From Gammaproteobacteria bacterium (GTDB lineage: Bacteria > Pseudomonadota > Gammaproteobacteria > Xanthomonadales > Wenzhouxiangellaceae), in the NCBI GenBank assembly GCA_003565625.1, contig PXBD01000088.1:57320-121319 (forward strand): a stretch of DNA of 64,000 bases. The letters are read 5' to 3'. How positions within the stretch are numbered: the first letter of the stretch is position 1; every line of letters begins with the position of its first letter. Shown here in pieces: positions 7,497-16,709 of the stretch. The position numbers were made by a program, and so were the translations under genes. The notes beneath the pieces were generated by a model that searched no databases, was not told the origin of the DNA, and worked only from the letters and a program-made list of their open reading frames with translations.

Positions 7497-8411
7497 TTGA
7501 AACAGTCTCTACTGGCATGGTTTGACGCCTCGCGGTATTCCTCGGACGGCGAGGATCGCCAAATCGACTGGATGCGAATCCTGCCCTTCATCGGTTTGCA
7601 TCTGGCCTGTCTTGGAGTGATCTGGGTCGGCGTTTCGGCGGTGGCCGTGGCTGCTTTCCTGGTCAGCTACCTGCTGCGCATGTTCGCCATCACCGCTTTC
7701 TATCATCGTTACTTCGCCCATCGTGCGTTCAAGACCTCGCGCGCGGTGCAGTTCGTGTTCGCCCTGATCGGTGCCTCCTCGACTCAGCGCGGGCCGCTGT
7801 GGTGGGCCGCCCATCACCGTCAGCATCATCGAAGCGCCGACCAGCCGGAGGACCCGCACACGCCCCAGCACGGGTTTTTCTGGAGCCACATGGGCTGGTT
7901 TCTGAGCCGGCAGCACTTTGCCACCGATGAAAAGAGAATTCCCGATCTGGTGTGTTACCCGGAACTGCGCTGGCTGGATCGGTTTGCGCTGGCCGTGCCG
8001 GTGGCCTACGCGACCTTCTGGTTCGCTCTCGGGGTTGCTCTCAATCAGGTTGCGCCGGGGCTGGAAACCAGCGGCTGGCAACTGCTGGTGTGGGGCTACT
8101 TCCTGTCGACGGTGGCGCTGATCCATGCCACCCTGACCATCAACTCGCTGGCGCATGTCTGGGGCAAGCGCCGCTATGCAACGCGCGACGACAGCCGCAA
8201 CAATTTCTGGCTGGCGCTGCTCACCCTGGGCGAGGGCTGGCACAACAATCATCACCACTACCCGGGGTCGGCTCGCCAGGGTTTTTACTGGTGGGAAATC
8301 GATTTGAGCTATTACGTGCTGAAGCTGATGAGCTGGTTCGGGCTGGTGTGGGATCTCAAGCCGGTCCCGGATCCGATCCGCCGGGCGCGCCGGATCCAGC
8401 CTGAAGCATGA
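7497..8411 (+). CDS. acyl-lipid/acyl-CoA fatty acid desaturase
   Basis: A 304-residue integral membrane desaturase of the stearoyl-CoA/delta-9 type. The three histidine boxes that bind the di-iron centre are present: HRYFAH, HRQHHR (in AAHHRQHHRSADQPEDPH) and HNNHHH (in EGWHNNHHHYPG). Hydrophobic segments occur near residues 30-70 and 160-210. The start is TTG at 7497, supported by AAGGGG seven bases upstream. It is the first gene of a six-gene plus-strand operon in which each gene overlaps the next, so the double bond it makes may feed the FAD enzyme and the two CFA-type methyltransferases. Confidence 0.93.
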   Translation: MKQSLLAWFDASRYSSDGEDRQIDWMRILPFIGLHLACLGVIWVGVSAVAVAAFLVSYLLRMFAITAFYHRYFAHRAFKTSRAVQFVFALIGASSTQRGPLWWAAHHRQHHRSADQPEDPHTPQHGFFWSHMGWFLSRQHFATDEKRIPDLVCYPELRWLDRFALAVPVAYATFWFALGVALNQVAPGLETSGWQLLVWGYFLSTVALIHATLTINSLAHVWGKRRYATRDDSRNNFWLALLTLGEGWHNNHHHYPGSARQGFYWWEIDLSYYVLKLMSWFGLVWDLKPVPDPIRRARRIQPEA

Positions 8412-9649
8412 AGATCGTCATTGTTGGCGCCGGGGTGGCGGGGCTGTACGCCGCCTGGCACCTCAGTCAGCGCCACGAGGTGGTCGTGCTCGAAGCGGAT
8501 GGCCGTCTCGGCGGACATGCCGACACCCACCAGATCACCGGCCCGGATGGCGAATGGGCCATCGATTCGGGTTTTATTGTCTTCAATGAACACCACTATC
8601 CGCTGCTGACGCGTTGGTTCGAGACCCTGGGTGTCGGCTGGGAGTCCTCGGACATGAGTTTCGCGGTTTCCGACCCGGTCAGCGGAGTGGAATACAACGC
8701 TTCGGGCCTGAACCGACTGTTCTGCCAGCGCCGTAACCTGGTGCGGCCGCGCTTCTGGGGCATGTTTGCCGATATCGTGCGCTTTTATCGGCGCGCACCG
8801 AGCCTGCTGGAGACGCTGGACGATCAGGTCACGCTGGGTCAGTGGCTGAAAGGCAGCGGCCTGGGCGGGATGTTCGCCGAACTGCACCTGCTGCCCATGG
8901 CCTCCGCGCTATGGTCGGCGCCGATGGGCCGGGTCAGCGAGTTCCCCATGCTCCATCTGTTGCGTTTCATGGATAACCACAACATGCTGCAGCTGAGCGG
9001 GCGGCCCCAGTGGCGCACGGTCACCGGCGGCAGCCGCAGCTACGTCAACCGGGCCTCAGCCTGCGGTGCCCGCTTCGTGACCGGCGCGCCGGTGCGTGCG
9101 GTAGAGCGTGACCAGGCGCGTGTCTGCGTGCGCACCGATACCGATGAGCTGCAAGCCGATGCGGTGATCCTGGCCTGTCATTCAGACCAGGCGCTGAGCC
9201 TGCTGGTTGATTCCGATCCTGTCGAACGCGAGGTACTCGGAGCGATCGCCTACCAACCCAATGAGGCCGTCCTGCACACCGATCGATCGCTGTTGCCGCG
9301 CCTGCCGGCCGCCCGGGCGGCCTGGAACGTGCGGCGCGACGAGCGCGACGGCGAATGCTGCCGGGTGTCGTACTCCATGAATCGGCTGCAGAACATCGAC
9401 AGCGCGACCGACTACATCGTCTCGCTCAACCAGTCTGACGCAATCGATCCGTCCCAGGTTCTGGTTCGCCGCAGCTATCAACACCCGGTGTTTACCCCCG
9501 AGGCGGTGCGGGCACAGCGGCGCTGGGAGGAAATCAACGGCCCACGCCGGACCTGGTTCTGCGGAGCCTGGTGGGGCTGGGGCTTCCACGAAGATGGTGC
9601 CCGCAGCGCCCGGCGCGTGATTGATGCCCTGGAGGCCAGCGGTGGATGA
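8408..9649 (+). CDS. FAD-dependent amine-oxidase-like oxidoreductase of the lipid cluster
   Basis: A 413-residue flavoprotein. The N terminus has the dinucleotide-binding fingerprint VGAGVAGLYAAWHLSQ, then GGHADTH. The C terminus has the FAD-closing motif region WFCGAWWGWGFHEDGARSA, which is typical of the NAD(P)-binding proteins found with DUF1365 and CFA-type methyltransferases. The start overlaps the desaturase stop by 4 bp (ATGA). Family knowledge: homologues in alphaproteobacteria lie in sigma-E/ChrR stress operons and have been linked to making methylated or furan fatty acids on phospholipids. The particular reaction here is not proven. Confidence 0.82.
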   Translation: MKIVIVGAGVAGLYAAWHLSQRHEVVVLEADGRLGGHADTHQITGPDGEWAIDSGFIVFNEHHYPLLTRWFETLGVGWESSDMSFAVSDPVSGVEYNASGLNRLFCQRRNLVRPRFWGMFADIVRFYRRAPSLLETLDDQVTLGQWLKGSGLGGMFAELHLLPMASALWSAPMGRVSEFPMLHLLRFMDNHNMLQLSGRPQWRTVTGGSRSYVNRASACGARFVTGAPVRAVERDQARVCVRTDTDELQADAVILACHSDQALSLLVDSDPVEREVLGAIAYQPNEAVLHTDRSLLPRLPAARAAWNVRRDERDGECCRVSYSMNRLQNIDSATDYIVSLNQSDAIDPSQVLVRRSYQHPVFTPEAVRAQRRWEEINGPRRTWFCGAWWGWGFHEDGARSARRVIDALEASGG

Positions 9650-10397
9650 TGCGTTGGCTACGGGTCGGGTCTGGCACCGGCGCCGCGAGCCGCACCGGCA
9701 CCGCTTTGACTACCGCCTGTACTTCAGCCTGTTCGACGTGGAGCGCATCGAATCGTTGTGTGCAAGATCACCCTGGTGGTCGCACGAGCGTTCCAACCTG
9801 GTCAGTTTTCGCCGCCGTGACTTCATCGGCCCGCACGAGCATTCCATCGCCCAGGCGGTGCGCGATCGCGTTGAGGATGCCAGCGGAACCCGGCCGCAAG
9901 GCCGCATCTTTCTGCTCACCCACCTGCGCCAGTGGGGAACCTGTTTCAATCCGGTCAGCTTTTACCTGTGCCTCGACGCGGACGACCAGCTTCAGTTTCT
10001 GGTGGCCGAAATCCACAACACGCCGTGGAACCAGCGCCATGCCTACGTGCTGGATGCGCGCGATCAGACCGGCCCCGACTATCGGTTTCGCTTTGCCAAG
10101 GGCTTTCACGTGTCCCCGTTTCTGCCTATGGAGCTCGATTACGACTGGCGTTTCCGGCTGAATTCGGACGAACTGCTTGTTCACATGTCGGTGATGGATG
10201 CCGACTCAGAATGCTTCGCAGCGGGCATGCGCCTGGCCCTGGAGCCGCTCGACAAAGCCGCCATGCGCCGGATGCCGTTGCGGTATCCGTTGCTAACCGC
10301 GCGTGTGCTGATGGCCATTTACTGGCAGGCCCTGCGCCTGTGGCTGCGCAAAACGCCGTTTTTTTCCCACCCTGACAAACAGGCGGTTTCACGATGA
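9642..10397 (+). CDS. DUF1365 family protein
   Basis: About 251 residues, with the DUF1365 hallmarks: RVWHRRREPHRHRFDYRLYF at the N terminus, LLTHLRQWGTCFNPVSFYLC in the middle and NTPWNQRHAYVLD followed by KGFHVSPFLPM. I chose the GTG at 9642, preceded by GGAGG at six bases. Earlier in-frame ATGs at 9621 and 9624 lie inside the previous gene. It overlaps the FAD oxidoreductase by 8 bp and the next gene by 4 bp. DUF1365 proteins almost always accompany the FAD enzyme and a CFA-type methyltransferase; their activity is not firmly assigned, to my knowledge. Confidence 0.88.
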   Translation: MDDALATGRVWHRRREPHRHRFDYRLYFSLFDVERIESLCARSPWWSHERSNLVSFRRRDFIGPHEHSIAQAVRDRVEDASGTRPQGRIFLLTHLRQWGTCFNPVSFYLCLDADDQLQFLVAEIHNTPWNQRHAYVLDARDQTGPDYRFRFAKGFHVSPFLPMELDYDWRFRLNSDELLVHMSVMDADSECFAAGMRLALEPLDKAAMRRMPLRYPLLTARVLMAIYWQALRLWLRKTPFFSHPDKQAVSR

Positions 10398-11680
10398 GTG
10401 CCGATGAAAAAGCAGTCCGGCTGGCCATGCCGAAATCACCGCCGCGGTCCCGCTCCGGCATCGACACCTGGTTGCGGCGGCGCGTGCTCGATCGCATGGG
10501 CCGGATCGAACATGGAGGTGTGCTGGTCCACGACGCCGTCGGGCAGTGGCGGCTGGGCCAGCCCGGTGCTGACCCAGCCCAGGTCGAAGTGCACGATCTG
10601 CGTTTCTGGCGTCTGCTGGCTACTGGTGGCGGTCTCGGCGCGGCCGAGGCCTATATGGCCGGGCTCTGGGACAGCCCGGACCTGGTTGCGGTCATTCAGG
10701 TGCTGGCGCGCAACCGGGATGCACTGGCTGCCATCGACCAGGGCGGGGCGCGCCTGACCGGTGGGCTGATGAAAGTCTGGCATGCATTCAATCGCAACAG
10801 CCTGCAGGGCAGCCGGCGCAATATTGCCGCCCACTATGATCTCGGTAACGATTTTTTCGCCCACTGGCTGGATACGCGCATGATGTACTCCAGCGGCCTG
10901 TATCAAACGCCACAGGACAGCCTTGAGCAGGCCCAGACAGCCAAGCTGGATCGCATCTGCCAGCGCCTGGGTCTGGGGCCGGACCATCATCTCCTTGAAA
11001 TCGGTACCGGTTGGGGAGGGCTGGCGCTCCATGCCGCCCGCACCACCGGTTGCCGGGTGACGACCACGACCATTTCGCGCGAACAGTTTGCCTATGCCAG
11101 CGCGCGCGTCGCCGAGGCCGGTCTGCAGGAACAGGTGACCGTCTTGCTCCAGGACTACCGTGACCTGACCGGACGCTATGATCGGGTGGTGTCGGTGGAG
11201 ATGATCGAAGCGGTGGGGCATCAATACCTCGACACCTACCTGGCCCGGATCGAGCAGTTGCTGGCACCCGATGGTCTGGCCTTGATCCAGGCCATCACGA
11301 TCGAAGATTTTCGCTACGCGCGCGCGCTCAAGACCGTGGATTTCATCAAGCGCTACGTGTTCCCGGGCAGCTTTATCCCGTCGGTCGGTGCGATTACCGC
11401 GGCGATGGGCCGGGCGACCCGACTCGGCCTGGTCGAGCTGGTCGATTTCGGGGCCAGCTACGCGCGCACCCTCAAGGACTGGCGCGAACGGTTCGAGCAT
11501 GCCTGGGACGACATCGCGGTGATGGGTTTCGACGAAACGTTCCGGCGTCGCTGGCGCTACTACCTGGCCTACTGCGAGGGCGGGTTTCGCGAACGCGCCA
11601 TCAGTGATGTCCAGCTGGTCCTGGCCGCACCCGGTTTTCGTCCGGTTTCAGAGAGCGGATGCACGGTGGCGGGGTCGTGA
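10394..11680 (+). CDS. cyclopropane-fatty-acid-synthase-type methyltransferase (first copy)
   Basis: A 428-residue SAM-dependent methyltransferase of the CFA synthase family. The SAM site is EIGTGWGGLALHAA, and the family motifs MMYSSGLY, SVEMIEAVGHQYLDTY and YVFPGSFIPS are present. The N-terminal ~130 residues form the lipid-binding domain of full-length CFA synthases. It would add a methyl or methylene group to a double bond of a phospholipid acyl chain. It overlaps DUF1365 (ATGA) and the DUF2878 gene (GTGA). Since a desaturase, FAD enzyme and a second methyltransferase are co-transcribed, the product may be a branched, methylated or furan acid as well as a plain cyclopropane. Confidence 0.9.
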   Translation: MSADEKAVRLAMPKSPPRSRSGIDTWLRRRVLDRMGRIEHGGVLVHDAVGQWRLGQPGADPAQVEVHDLRFWRLLATGGGLGAAEAYMAGLWDSPDLVAVIQVLARNRDALAAIDQGGARLTGGLMKVWHAFNRNSLQGSRRNIAAHYDLGNDFFAHWLDTRMMYSSGLYQTPQDSLEQAQTAKLDRICQRLGLGPDHHLLEIGTGWGGLALHAARTTGCRVTTTTISREQFAYASARVAEAGLQEQVTVLLQDYRDLTGRYDRVVSVEMIEAVGHQYLDTYLARIEQLLAPDGLALIQAITIEDFRYARALKTVDFIKRYVFPGSFIPSVGAITAAMGRATRLGLVELVDFGASYARTLKDWRERFEHAWDDIAVMGFDETFRRRWRYYLAYCEGGFRERAISDVQLVLAAPGFRPVSESGCTVAGS

Positions 11681-12237
11681 CCCGCGCCTTTCTGATCAAC
11701 CAGGGTTTGTTCCAGCTCGCCTGGCCGGCGTGCGTCATCGGTGCTGCCCATGGTGTGTTCTGGTCCGGCGTGCTGGTCGTCGGCCTGCTGGTCGTCTGGC
11801 AGCTCAGTCGCAGCAATCGCCATCCGCTGGACCTGCGCATGGTGTCGGTTTGCCTGGCGCTGGGGTTTGTCCTCGACACGGCCTGGATCCAGCTCGGCCT
11901 GCTGGAGTTTGCCATGCCGTGGCCTTCCGGCCAGGTGGCTCCGTTCTGGATTCTGCTGCTGTGGGTGGCCGTTGCGCTGGTCATCAATCATTCCATGGCC
12001 GCGTTCAAGCATCGCCTGGTGGTGCTGGCGCTGGCCGGCGGTATCGGTTCGCCGCTGTCTTATTTTGCCGGCTCACGCTTCGGCGCCGTCGAGTGGCTGG
12101 CCCCGGCCTGGCAGGTGGTGCTGGCGACCGGTCTGAGCTGGGCGGTGGTGCTGCCCCTGCTGTTCTGGCTGGCGCGCGAGCGCCGCGTAGCCGTTGCCAC
12201 TGTTCCGGGAGGCTTGACCGTTCATGAAACCGATTGA
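11677..12237 (+). CDS. DUF2878 family membrane protein
   Basis: About 186 residues with five or six hydrophobic segments (for example FQLAWPACVIGAAHGVFWSGVLVVGLLVVW and FWILLLWVAVALVINHSMAAF). This is the size and layout of DUF2878 inner-membrane proteins, which are nearly always encoded between two CFA-type methyltransferase genes. I prefer the GTG at 11677, which makes a 4-bp overlap with the previous gene; an in-frame ATG lies at 11659. The end overlaps the next gene by 14 bp. The function is unknown; it may present or scaffold the lipid substrate. Confidence 0.8.
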   Translation: MTRAFLINQGLFQLAWPACVIGAAHGVFWSGVLVVGLLVVWQLSRSNRHPLDLRMVSVCLALGFVLDTAWIQLGLLEFAMPWPSGQVAPFWILLLWVAVALVINHSMAAFKHRLVVLALAGGIGSPLSYFAGSRFGAVEWLAPAWQVVLATGLSWAVVLPLLFWLARERRVAVATVPGGLTVHETD

Positions 12238-13258
12238 TTGGGCAGAATCCGGCCGGGTGCCGGACTGGCTGGTCAGGCTTGGCATCCGCCGGCTCTTGCA
12301 GCGCCGCCTTGGCCAGGAGTTGCACCGCCATCCGCAGCGCCAGTCCGAACGCGCCCAGGGACTGATCGAGCAGCTGCGCGCCTCACCGATTGCAATCGAA
12401 ACCGATGCGGCCAACGAGCAGCACTACGAGGTTCCGGCCGCGTTCTACCAGCTCGCCTTGGGGCAGCGTCTGAAATACTCCAGCGCCTACTGGCCCGACG
12501 GGGTCAGCGATCTGGATACGGCTGAAGTCGCCATGCTCCGGGCCAGCTGCGCGCACGCCGAACTGACCAATGGCCAGCGCATCCTGGAGTTGGGCTGTGG
12601 CTGGGGTTCGCTGACCCTGTGGATGGCGGCGGAATACCCCGACAGCGAGATTACCGCGGTATCCAATTCCGCTTCCCAGCGTGCCCATATCGAAGGCCGG
12701 GCCGGTGAGCTGGGTCTGGACAACATCAAAGTCATTACCTGCGATGTCAACGAGCTGGAGCTGGAGGAGCGCTATGACCGGGTGGTTTCGGTGGAGATGT
12801 TCGAGCATGTACGCAACTATCGCGCGCTGATGCAGCGCATCTCCGGCTGGCTGCTGCCCGGCGGCAAGCTGTTCGTCCACATTTTCTGCCATCGGTTTTT
12901 GCTCTACCCGTTCGAGACCGAGGGTGAGGGCAACTGGATGGGGCGCTATTTTTTTACCGGCGGGCTGATGCCGGCGGCCGATACCCTGCTGCACTTTCAG
13001 GATGACCTGGTCCTCGAGCAGCGCAAGCTCTACTCGGGCCGACATTACGCGCGCACGGCGCGGGCCTGGCTGGACAACATGGATGAGCGCAGGCAGGAAG
13101 TTGCCGAAGTCATGCGCTCGGCGTATGGTGATCAGAGTGCGCGCTGGCAACAACGCTGGCGAATGTTCTTCATGGCCTGCGAGGAATTGTTTGCCTACGA
13201 TGAAGGCAACGAGTGGATGGTGGCCCATTATCGATTTCAGCGCCGCAACGGCGACTAA
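12224..13258 (+). CDS. CFA-synthase-like SAM methyltransferase (second copy)
   Basis: A 344-residue SAM-dependent methyltransferase, shorter than the first copy and lacking most of its N-terminal lipid domain. The SAM motif is ELGCGWGSLTLWMAAEYP. Other family motifs are LKYSSAYWPDG, VSVEMFEHVRNY and the C-terminal MFFMACEELFAY. The catalytic pattern is closer to the coclaurine N-methyltransferase-like branch of the CFA superfamily than to the first copy, so the two copies are unlikely to be redundant. It is the last gene of the lipid operon; a histidine kinase follows after 12 bp and may be part of the same transcript. Confidence 0.87.
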   Translation: MKPIDWAESGRVPDWLVRLGIRRLLQRRLGQELHRHPQRQSERAQGLIEQLRASPIAIETDAANEQHYEVPAAFYQLALGQRLKYSSAYWPDGVSDLDTAEVAMLRASCAHAELTNGQRILELGCGWGSLTLWMAAEYPDSEITAVSNSASQRAHIEGRAGELGLDNIKVITCDVNELELEERYDRVVSVEMFEHVRNYRALMQRISGWLLPGGKLFVHIFCHRFLLYPFETEGEGNWMGRYFFTGGLMPAADTLLHFQDDLVLEQRKLYSGRHYARTARAWLDNMDERRQEVAEVMRSAYGDQSARWQQRWRMFFMACEELFAYDEGNEWMVAHYRFQRRNGD

Positions 13259-13270
13259 AGGAAGCCTTTC

Positions 13271-14605
13271 GTGGGCGCACTGAACCGGCTCCTCAAGGGC
13301 AACCTGGACACCAAGCTGGTTCGGGTGTTCATCCTGCAGATTCTTGCCATCAGCGTGGCCACGGTGGCCGGCGTGTATGCAGCCGCCCTGGTGGTGGAAA
13401 ATGTCCTCGTGCGCGAGGCGCTCAATGGCGAGGCCGATCACTTCTGGAGCCACTACCAGGAAGATCGCGATTTTCCGCTGCCCAACACCAACAATCTGCG
13501 CGGCTACCTGGCGCGCGGGTCGGATTATTCCGGGGTTCCGCAGTGGCTGCACGGGGAACCGGCAGGCTTCGGCCGCGTCCTCGAGGAACCGGGCTCACGA
13601 CCGGTTGTGCATGTCACCGAACATGGCAATGAGCGTCTCTACCTGGTGTTCGATGAAGTCCAGGTCTCGGCGCTGGCGTTTTATTTTGGTATCGCTCCGC
13701 TGACCGGGGTGCTGCTGCTGATCTATATCCTGACCTGGGTTGGCTACATCATGTCGCGTCGCGCCGTCTCGACCCTGGTCAAGCTGGCCGATGCGGTGGG
13801 CAATTACGATTTTCGCGCCGGCCAGTTCCAGAAGTTCCGGCCGGAAGACTTCGACGGCAGCGCCGAAACCGAAACCCTGGCCCTGGTTAACGCGATGAAC
13901 CAGTTCATCAGCCGTCTGGAGTTATTCATTCAGCGCGAGCGCAACTTCACCCGCAATGCCAGCCACGAACTGCGCACGCCGCTGGCGGTGATCAAGGCCA
14001 ATCTGAACCTGCTCAAGCGCTTTGACGAGCCCGAACGCCGCCAGGCGGTGATCGAGCGCATGAGTCGTACCGTGGCCGATATGGAGTCGCTGGTCGAGAC
14101 GCTGCTGCTGCTGGCGCGCGAAAGCGAGTCCAAGCTGACCACTTCCTCCATGGTGCTCAACGACATGCTGGGCGAATTGCTGGAACAGACCGGCACGGCC
14201 GTGGGCAAGCCGCAAGTCGAGACCGCAATCCACGCCCGCGGCCTGCTGGAGGTGGATGCGCCCGAGCGGGTGCTCGCCATCGTCTTCACCAACCTGCTGC
14301 GCAATGCGCTGACCTATACCGAGGAAGGTCGGGTTGATGTCCTGATCGACCAGCGTGGAGTGGTGGTGCGCGATACCGGTTGCGGGATGTGCGAGGCCGA
14401 CCTGGAACACATGTTCGAGCCGTTTTATCGCGGCCATGATCGCAGCAACGAAGGCTACGGTCTGGGCCTGGCGATTGTTCGGCGGCTGTGCAAGCGGTTT
14501 GGCTGGGACCTGTCGGCCGACAGCGAACTCGGGGTGGGCACGGAGATCCGGATCGATTTCCCGCGCGCCCGCTTTCAACCCTTTGCCGAGCGCAACGAAG
14601 ACTAA
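13271..14605 (+). CDS. orphan sensor histidine kinase
   Basis: A 444-residue inner-membrane kinase. Membrane segments are near residues 18-42 and 136-160 and bracket a periplasmic sensor of about 95 residues (residues ~43-135). The dimerisation domain has the phosphoacceptor His232 in NASHELRTPLAVIK. The ATPase domain shows the N box (NLLRNALTY), the G1 box (RDTGCGM), the F box (MFEPFYRG) and the G2 box (GYGLGLAI). The start is GTG at 13271, 12 bp after the lipid operon. No response regulator is adjacent; the only OmpR-type regulator nearby is at 19596-20297, on the other side of the mevalonate operon, and is a plausible partner. Confidence 0.9.
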   Translation: MGALNRLLKGNLDTKLVRVFILQILAISVATVAGVYAAALVVENVLVREALNGEADHFWSHYQEDRDFPLPNTNNLRGYLARGSDYSGVPQWLHGEPAGFGRVLEEPGSRPVVHVTEHGNERLYLVFDEVQVSALAFYFGIAPLTGVLLLIYILTWVGYIMSRRAVSTLVKLADAVGNYDFRAGQFQKFRPEDFDGSAETETLALVNAMNQFISRLELFIQRERNFTRNASHELRTPLAVIKANLNLLKRFDEPERRQAVIERMSRTVADMESLVETLLLLARESESKLTTSSMVLNDMLGELLEQTGTAVGKPQVETAIHARGLLEVDAPERVLAIVFTNLLRNALTYTEEGRVDVLIDQRGVVVRDTGCGMCEADLEHMFEPFYRGHDRSNEGYGLGLAIVRRLCKRFGWDLSADSELGVGTEIRIDFPRARFQPFAERNED

Positions 14606-14625
14606 GGTGGGTCGGGTGCATTATC

Positions 14626-15624
14626 ATGCAGGGTCGACTGCATGATCCGCCCCGAAAAGTGAACTCCGTTACCGCCCGCGCCGGCGCCAATATCGCCCTG
14701 GTCAAATACTGGGGCAAACGCGATCTGCGCCGCAACCTGCCTGCGGCCGGGTCGATCTCGATTACCCTGGCCGACCTGGAAACAGTCACCATCGTAGAGC
14801 CGCGGGAGGGCTCCGGGGGCGATCAGTTCGTGCTCGATGGCCAGGAACAGGATTCTGACCCGGTCAGCCGCGTGCTCGACCTGTTGCGCGAAAATCGCCC
14901 GGCCTGCCGCGTGGTCAGCCGCAACAGTTTTCCAACCGGCGCAGGGCTGGCGTCTTCTGCATCGGGTCACGCCGCACTGGTGGTGGCCGGCGCGGCGGTT
15001 TTCGGGCTGGATATCGACCGTGTTGCGCTGTCGAGGGTTGCTCGCCGCGGTTCTGGGTCGGCCGCCCGCTCGCTGTTCGGTGGTTTTTGCGAACTGCACG
15101 CGGGCGTGCTGGAAGACGGCAGCGATTGTCAGGCCAGTGCCCTGCATGAGCCGGCGCACTGGCCGCTGGAGGTCGTGGTGGCCATTACCGACAGTGGGCC
15201 AAAGGCGGTGTCATCGCGCGCCGGCATGAACCAGACCATGGATACCTCACCGTACTACCCGGCCTGGGTGGCGTCGGTCGATGATGATCTCGATCTGGCG
15301 CGCAAGGCCATTGCCGAGCGCGATTTCGAGGCCCTGGCCGCGGTCAGCGAACACAGCGCGCTGAAGATGCATGCCTCGGCCCTGGCCGCGCAGCCCGGTC
15401 TGCTGTATTGGAATGCCGGAACGCTGGCCTGCCTGCATGCTGTGCGTGAGCTTCGTGCGGCCGGCGTGGGCGTGTTTTTTACTGTCGATGCTGGCCCCCA
15501 GGTCAAGGCAATCTGTCTGCCGGGCCAATCCGGCCGGGTCGCCGCCACCCTGGCTGGCCTCGCCGGCGTCGAACGGGTGCTGCAGACCGGCCTCGGGCCG
15601 GGGGCCGGCCTGGTTTCGGCGTGA
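14626..15624 (+). CDS. mvaD: diphosphomevalonate decarboxylase
   Basis: About 332 residues of the GHMP kinase superfamily. ANIALVKYWGKRD near the N terminus and the phosphate-binding loop PTGAGLASSASGHAAL are diagnostic of mevalonate-5-diphosphate decarboxylase. The enzyme consumes ATP to convert mevalonate diphosphate to isopentenyl diphosphate. RGSGSAARSLFGGF and SSRAGMNQTM are further conserved stretches. The start is either ATG at 14626 or GTG at 14659 (the latter gives VNSVTARAGANIAL, nearer the usual N terminus); neither has a strong ribosome site. It is the first gene of the mevalonate operon and overlaps the next gene by 4 bp. Confidence 0.93.
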   Translation: MQGRLHDPPRKVNSVTARAGANIALVKYWGKRDLRRNLPAAGSISITLADLETVTIVEPREGSGGDQFVLDGQEQDSDPVSRVLDLLRENRPACRVVSRNSFPTGAGLASSASGHAALVVAGAAVFGLDIDRVALSRVARRGSGSAARSLFGGFCELHAGVLEDGSDCQASALHEPAHWPLEVVVAITDSGPKAVSSRAGMNQTMDTSPYYPAWVASVDDDLDLARKAIAERDFEALAAVSEHSALKMHASALAAQPGLLYWNAGTLACLHAVRELRAAGVGVFFTVDAGPQVKAICLPGQSGRVAATLAGLAGVERVLQTGLGPGAGLVSA

Positions 15625-16709
15625 GCGAGGTTGCCGCATCGGCACCGGGCAAGGCGGTGTTGTTTGGAGAGTATGCCGTCCTGTCTGGCGCTCCGGCGGT
15701 GGTGCTCGCGGTGGATCGGCGCGCCCGGGTTCAGTTGCGTTCCAGTGGCCGATCGGTATCCCGGGTCGCAGTCCCGCAGCTGGGCCTGGATCCGATCGAG
15801 TTCCGGATCGAACCGGATGGCCGGGTTTGCTGGCAGGGCGCACACGCCAACGCGGGTGTCTTCGCGCGCTGCCGCAGCATCATCGAATGGTCTGCGGCCA
15901 GGCGCTCGGCGGCCGGCGCCGATGTTGATGGCGCCGGACTCGATCTTCTGATCGACACCAGCGAACTCTACGAGACCGGCCCGGATGGGTTGACCAAGCT
16001 GGGGCTCGGGTCCAGTGCCGCGATGACCGTGGCCCTGGCCGCGGCGATGGAGGCGCCGCAGGCGCTGCCAGACCGGCCCAGTGCTCCCGGCCGCCTGCAT
16101 CGGGTCTTGTTGGCGCCGTATCGGGCCGGCCAGGCAGGGCAGGGCAGTGGTATTGACTTAGCCGCTGCCCTGTTCGGTGGCGTCCAGGCCTATCAGCTAT
16201 GCGCAGATGGCCCCGGGGTAAGGTCGCTGTCTCTTCCGGACGAACTGGAACTGGCCTTTTTCTGGACCGGCACGGCAGCCTCGACCAGCGATTTTCTGCA
16301 GCGCTTCCGGCGTTGGCAGGCAGCGCAACCGCGCCAGGCCGAGGCCGCGTTGGCGCATCTTTCCGAGCTTGCCCGAGCCGGTCTGACGGCCGTCGAGCGG
16401 CACGATTTCGAGGGCATCATGACCTGCATCAATTCCTACCGACACGGCATGGGTAGAATTGGCGACCTGATGGGAGCGCCGGTGATCACCAAGGCCCTGG
16501 CCGAAATTGCGGCGGTGGCCGAACAGCATGGCCTGGCGGCAAAGCCCTGCGGTGCCGGCGGTGGAGATCTGGCGGTGGTGGCCGCAGCCGAGCCGGACCG
16601 ACTCGGCCAGGTCCAGGAACGCCTGCAGTTGCTCGGATATCGGTTGCTGCGCCTGGCCGTGGCCCGGGACGGGCTGCTGGTTCGACACCGACCCGCCACG
16701 CCCTCGTGA
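15621..16709 (+). CDS. phosphomevalonate kinase
   Basis: A 362-residue GHMP kinase. The N terminus SAPGKAVLFGEYAVLSGAPA and the loop KLGLGSSAAMTVAL identify the family. GQGSGIDLAAALFGG (motif 3 region) and KPCGAGGGDLAVV (C-terminal glycine motif) favour phosphomevalonate kinase (ERG8/MvaK2 type) over mevalonate kinase. Position in the operon between mvaD and the fusion with mevalonate kinase also fits. It phosphorylates mevalonate 5-phosphate. The start is GTG at 15621, overlapping the mvaD stop as GTGA; the end overlaps the next gene in the same way. Confidence 0.85.
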   Translation: MSEVAASAPGKAVLFGEYAVLSGAPAVVLAVDRRARVQLRSSGRSVSRVAVPQLGLDPIEFRIEPDGRVCWQGAHANAGVFARCRSIIEWSAARRSAAGADVDGAGLDLLIDTSELYETGPDGLTKLGLGSSAAMTVALAAAMEAPQALPDRPSAPGRLHRVLLAPYRAGQAGQGSGIDLAAALFGGVQAYQLCADGPGVRSLSLPDELELAFFWTGTAASTSDFLQRFRRWQAAQPRQAEAALAHLSELARAGLTAVERHDFEGIMTCINSYRHGMGRIGDLMGAPVITKALAEIAAVAEQHGLAAKPCGAGGGDLAVVAAAEPDRLGQVQERLQLLGYRLLRLAVARDGLLVRHRPATPS

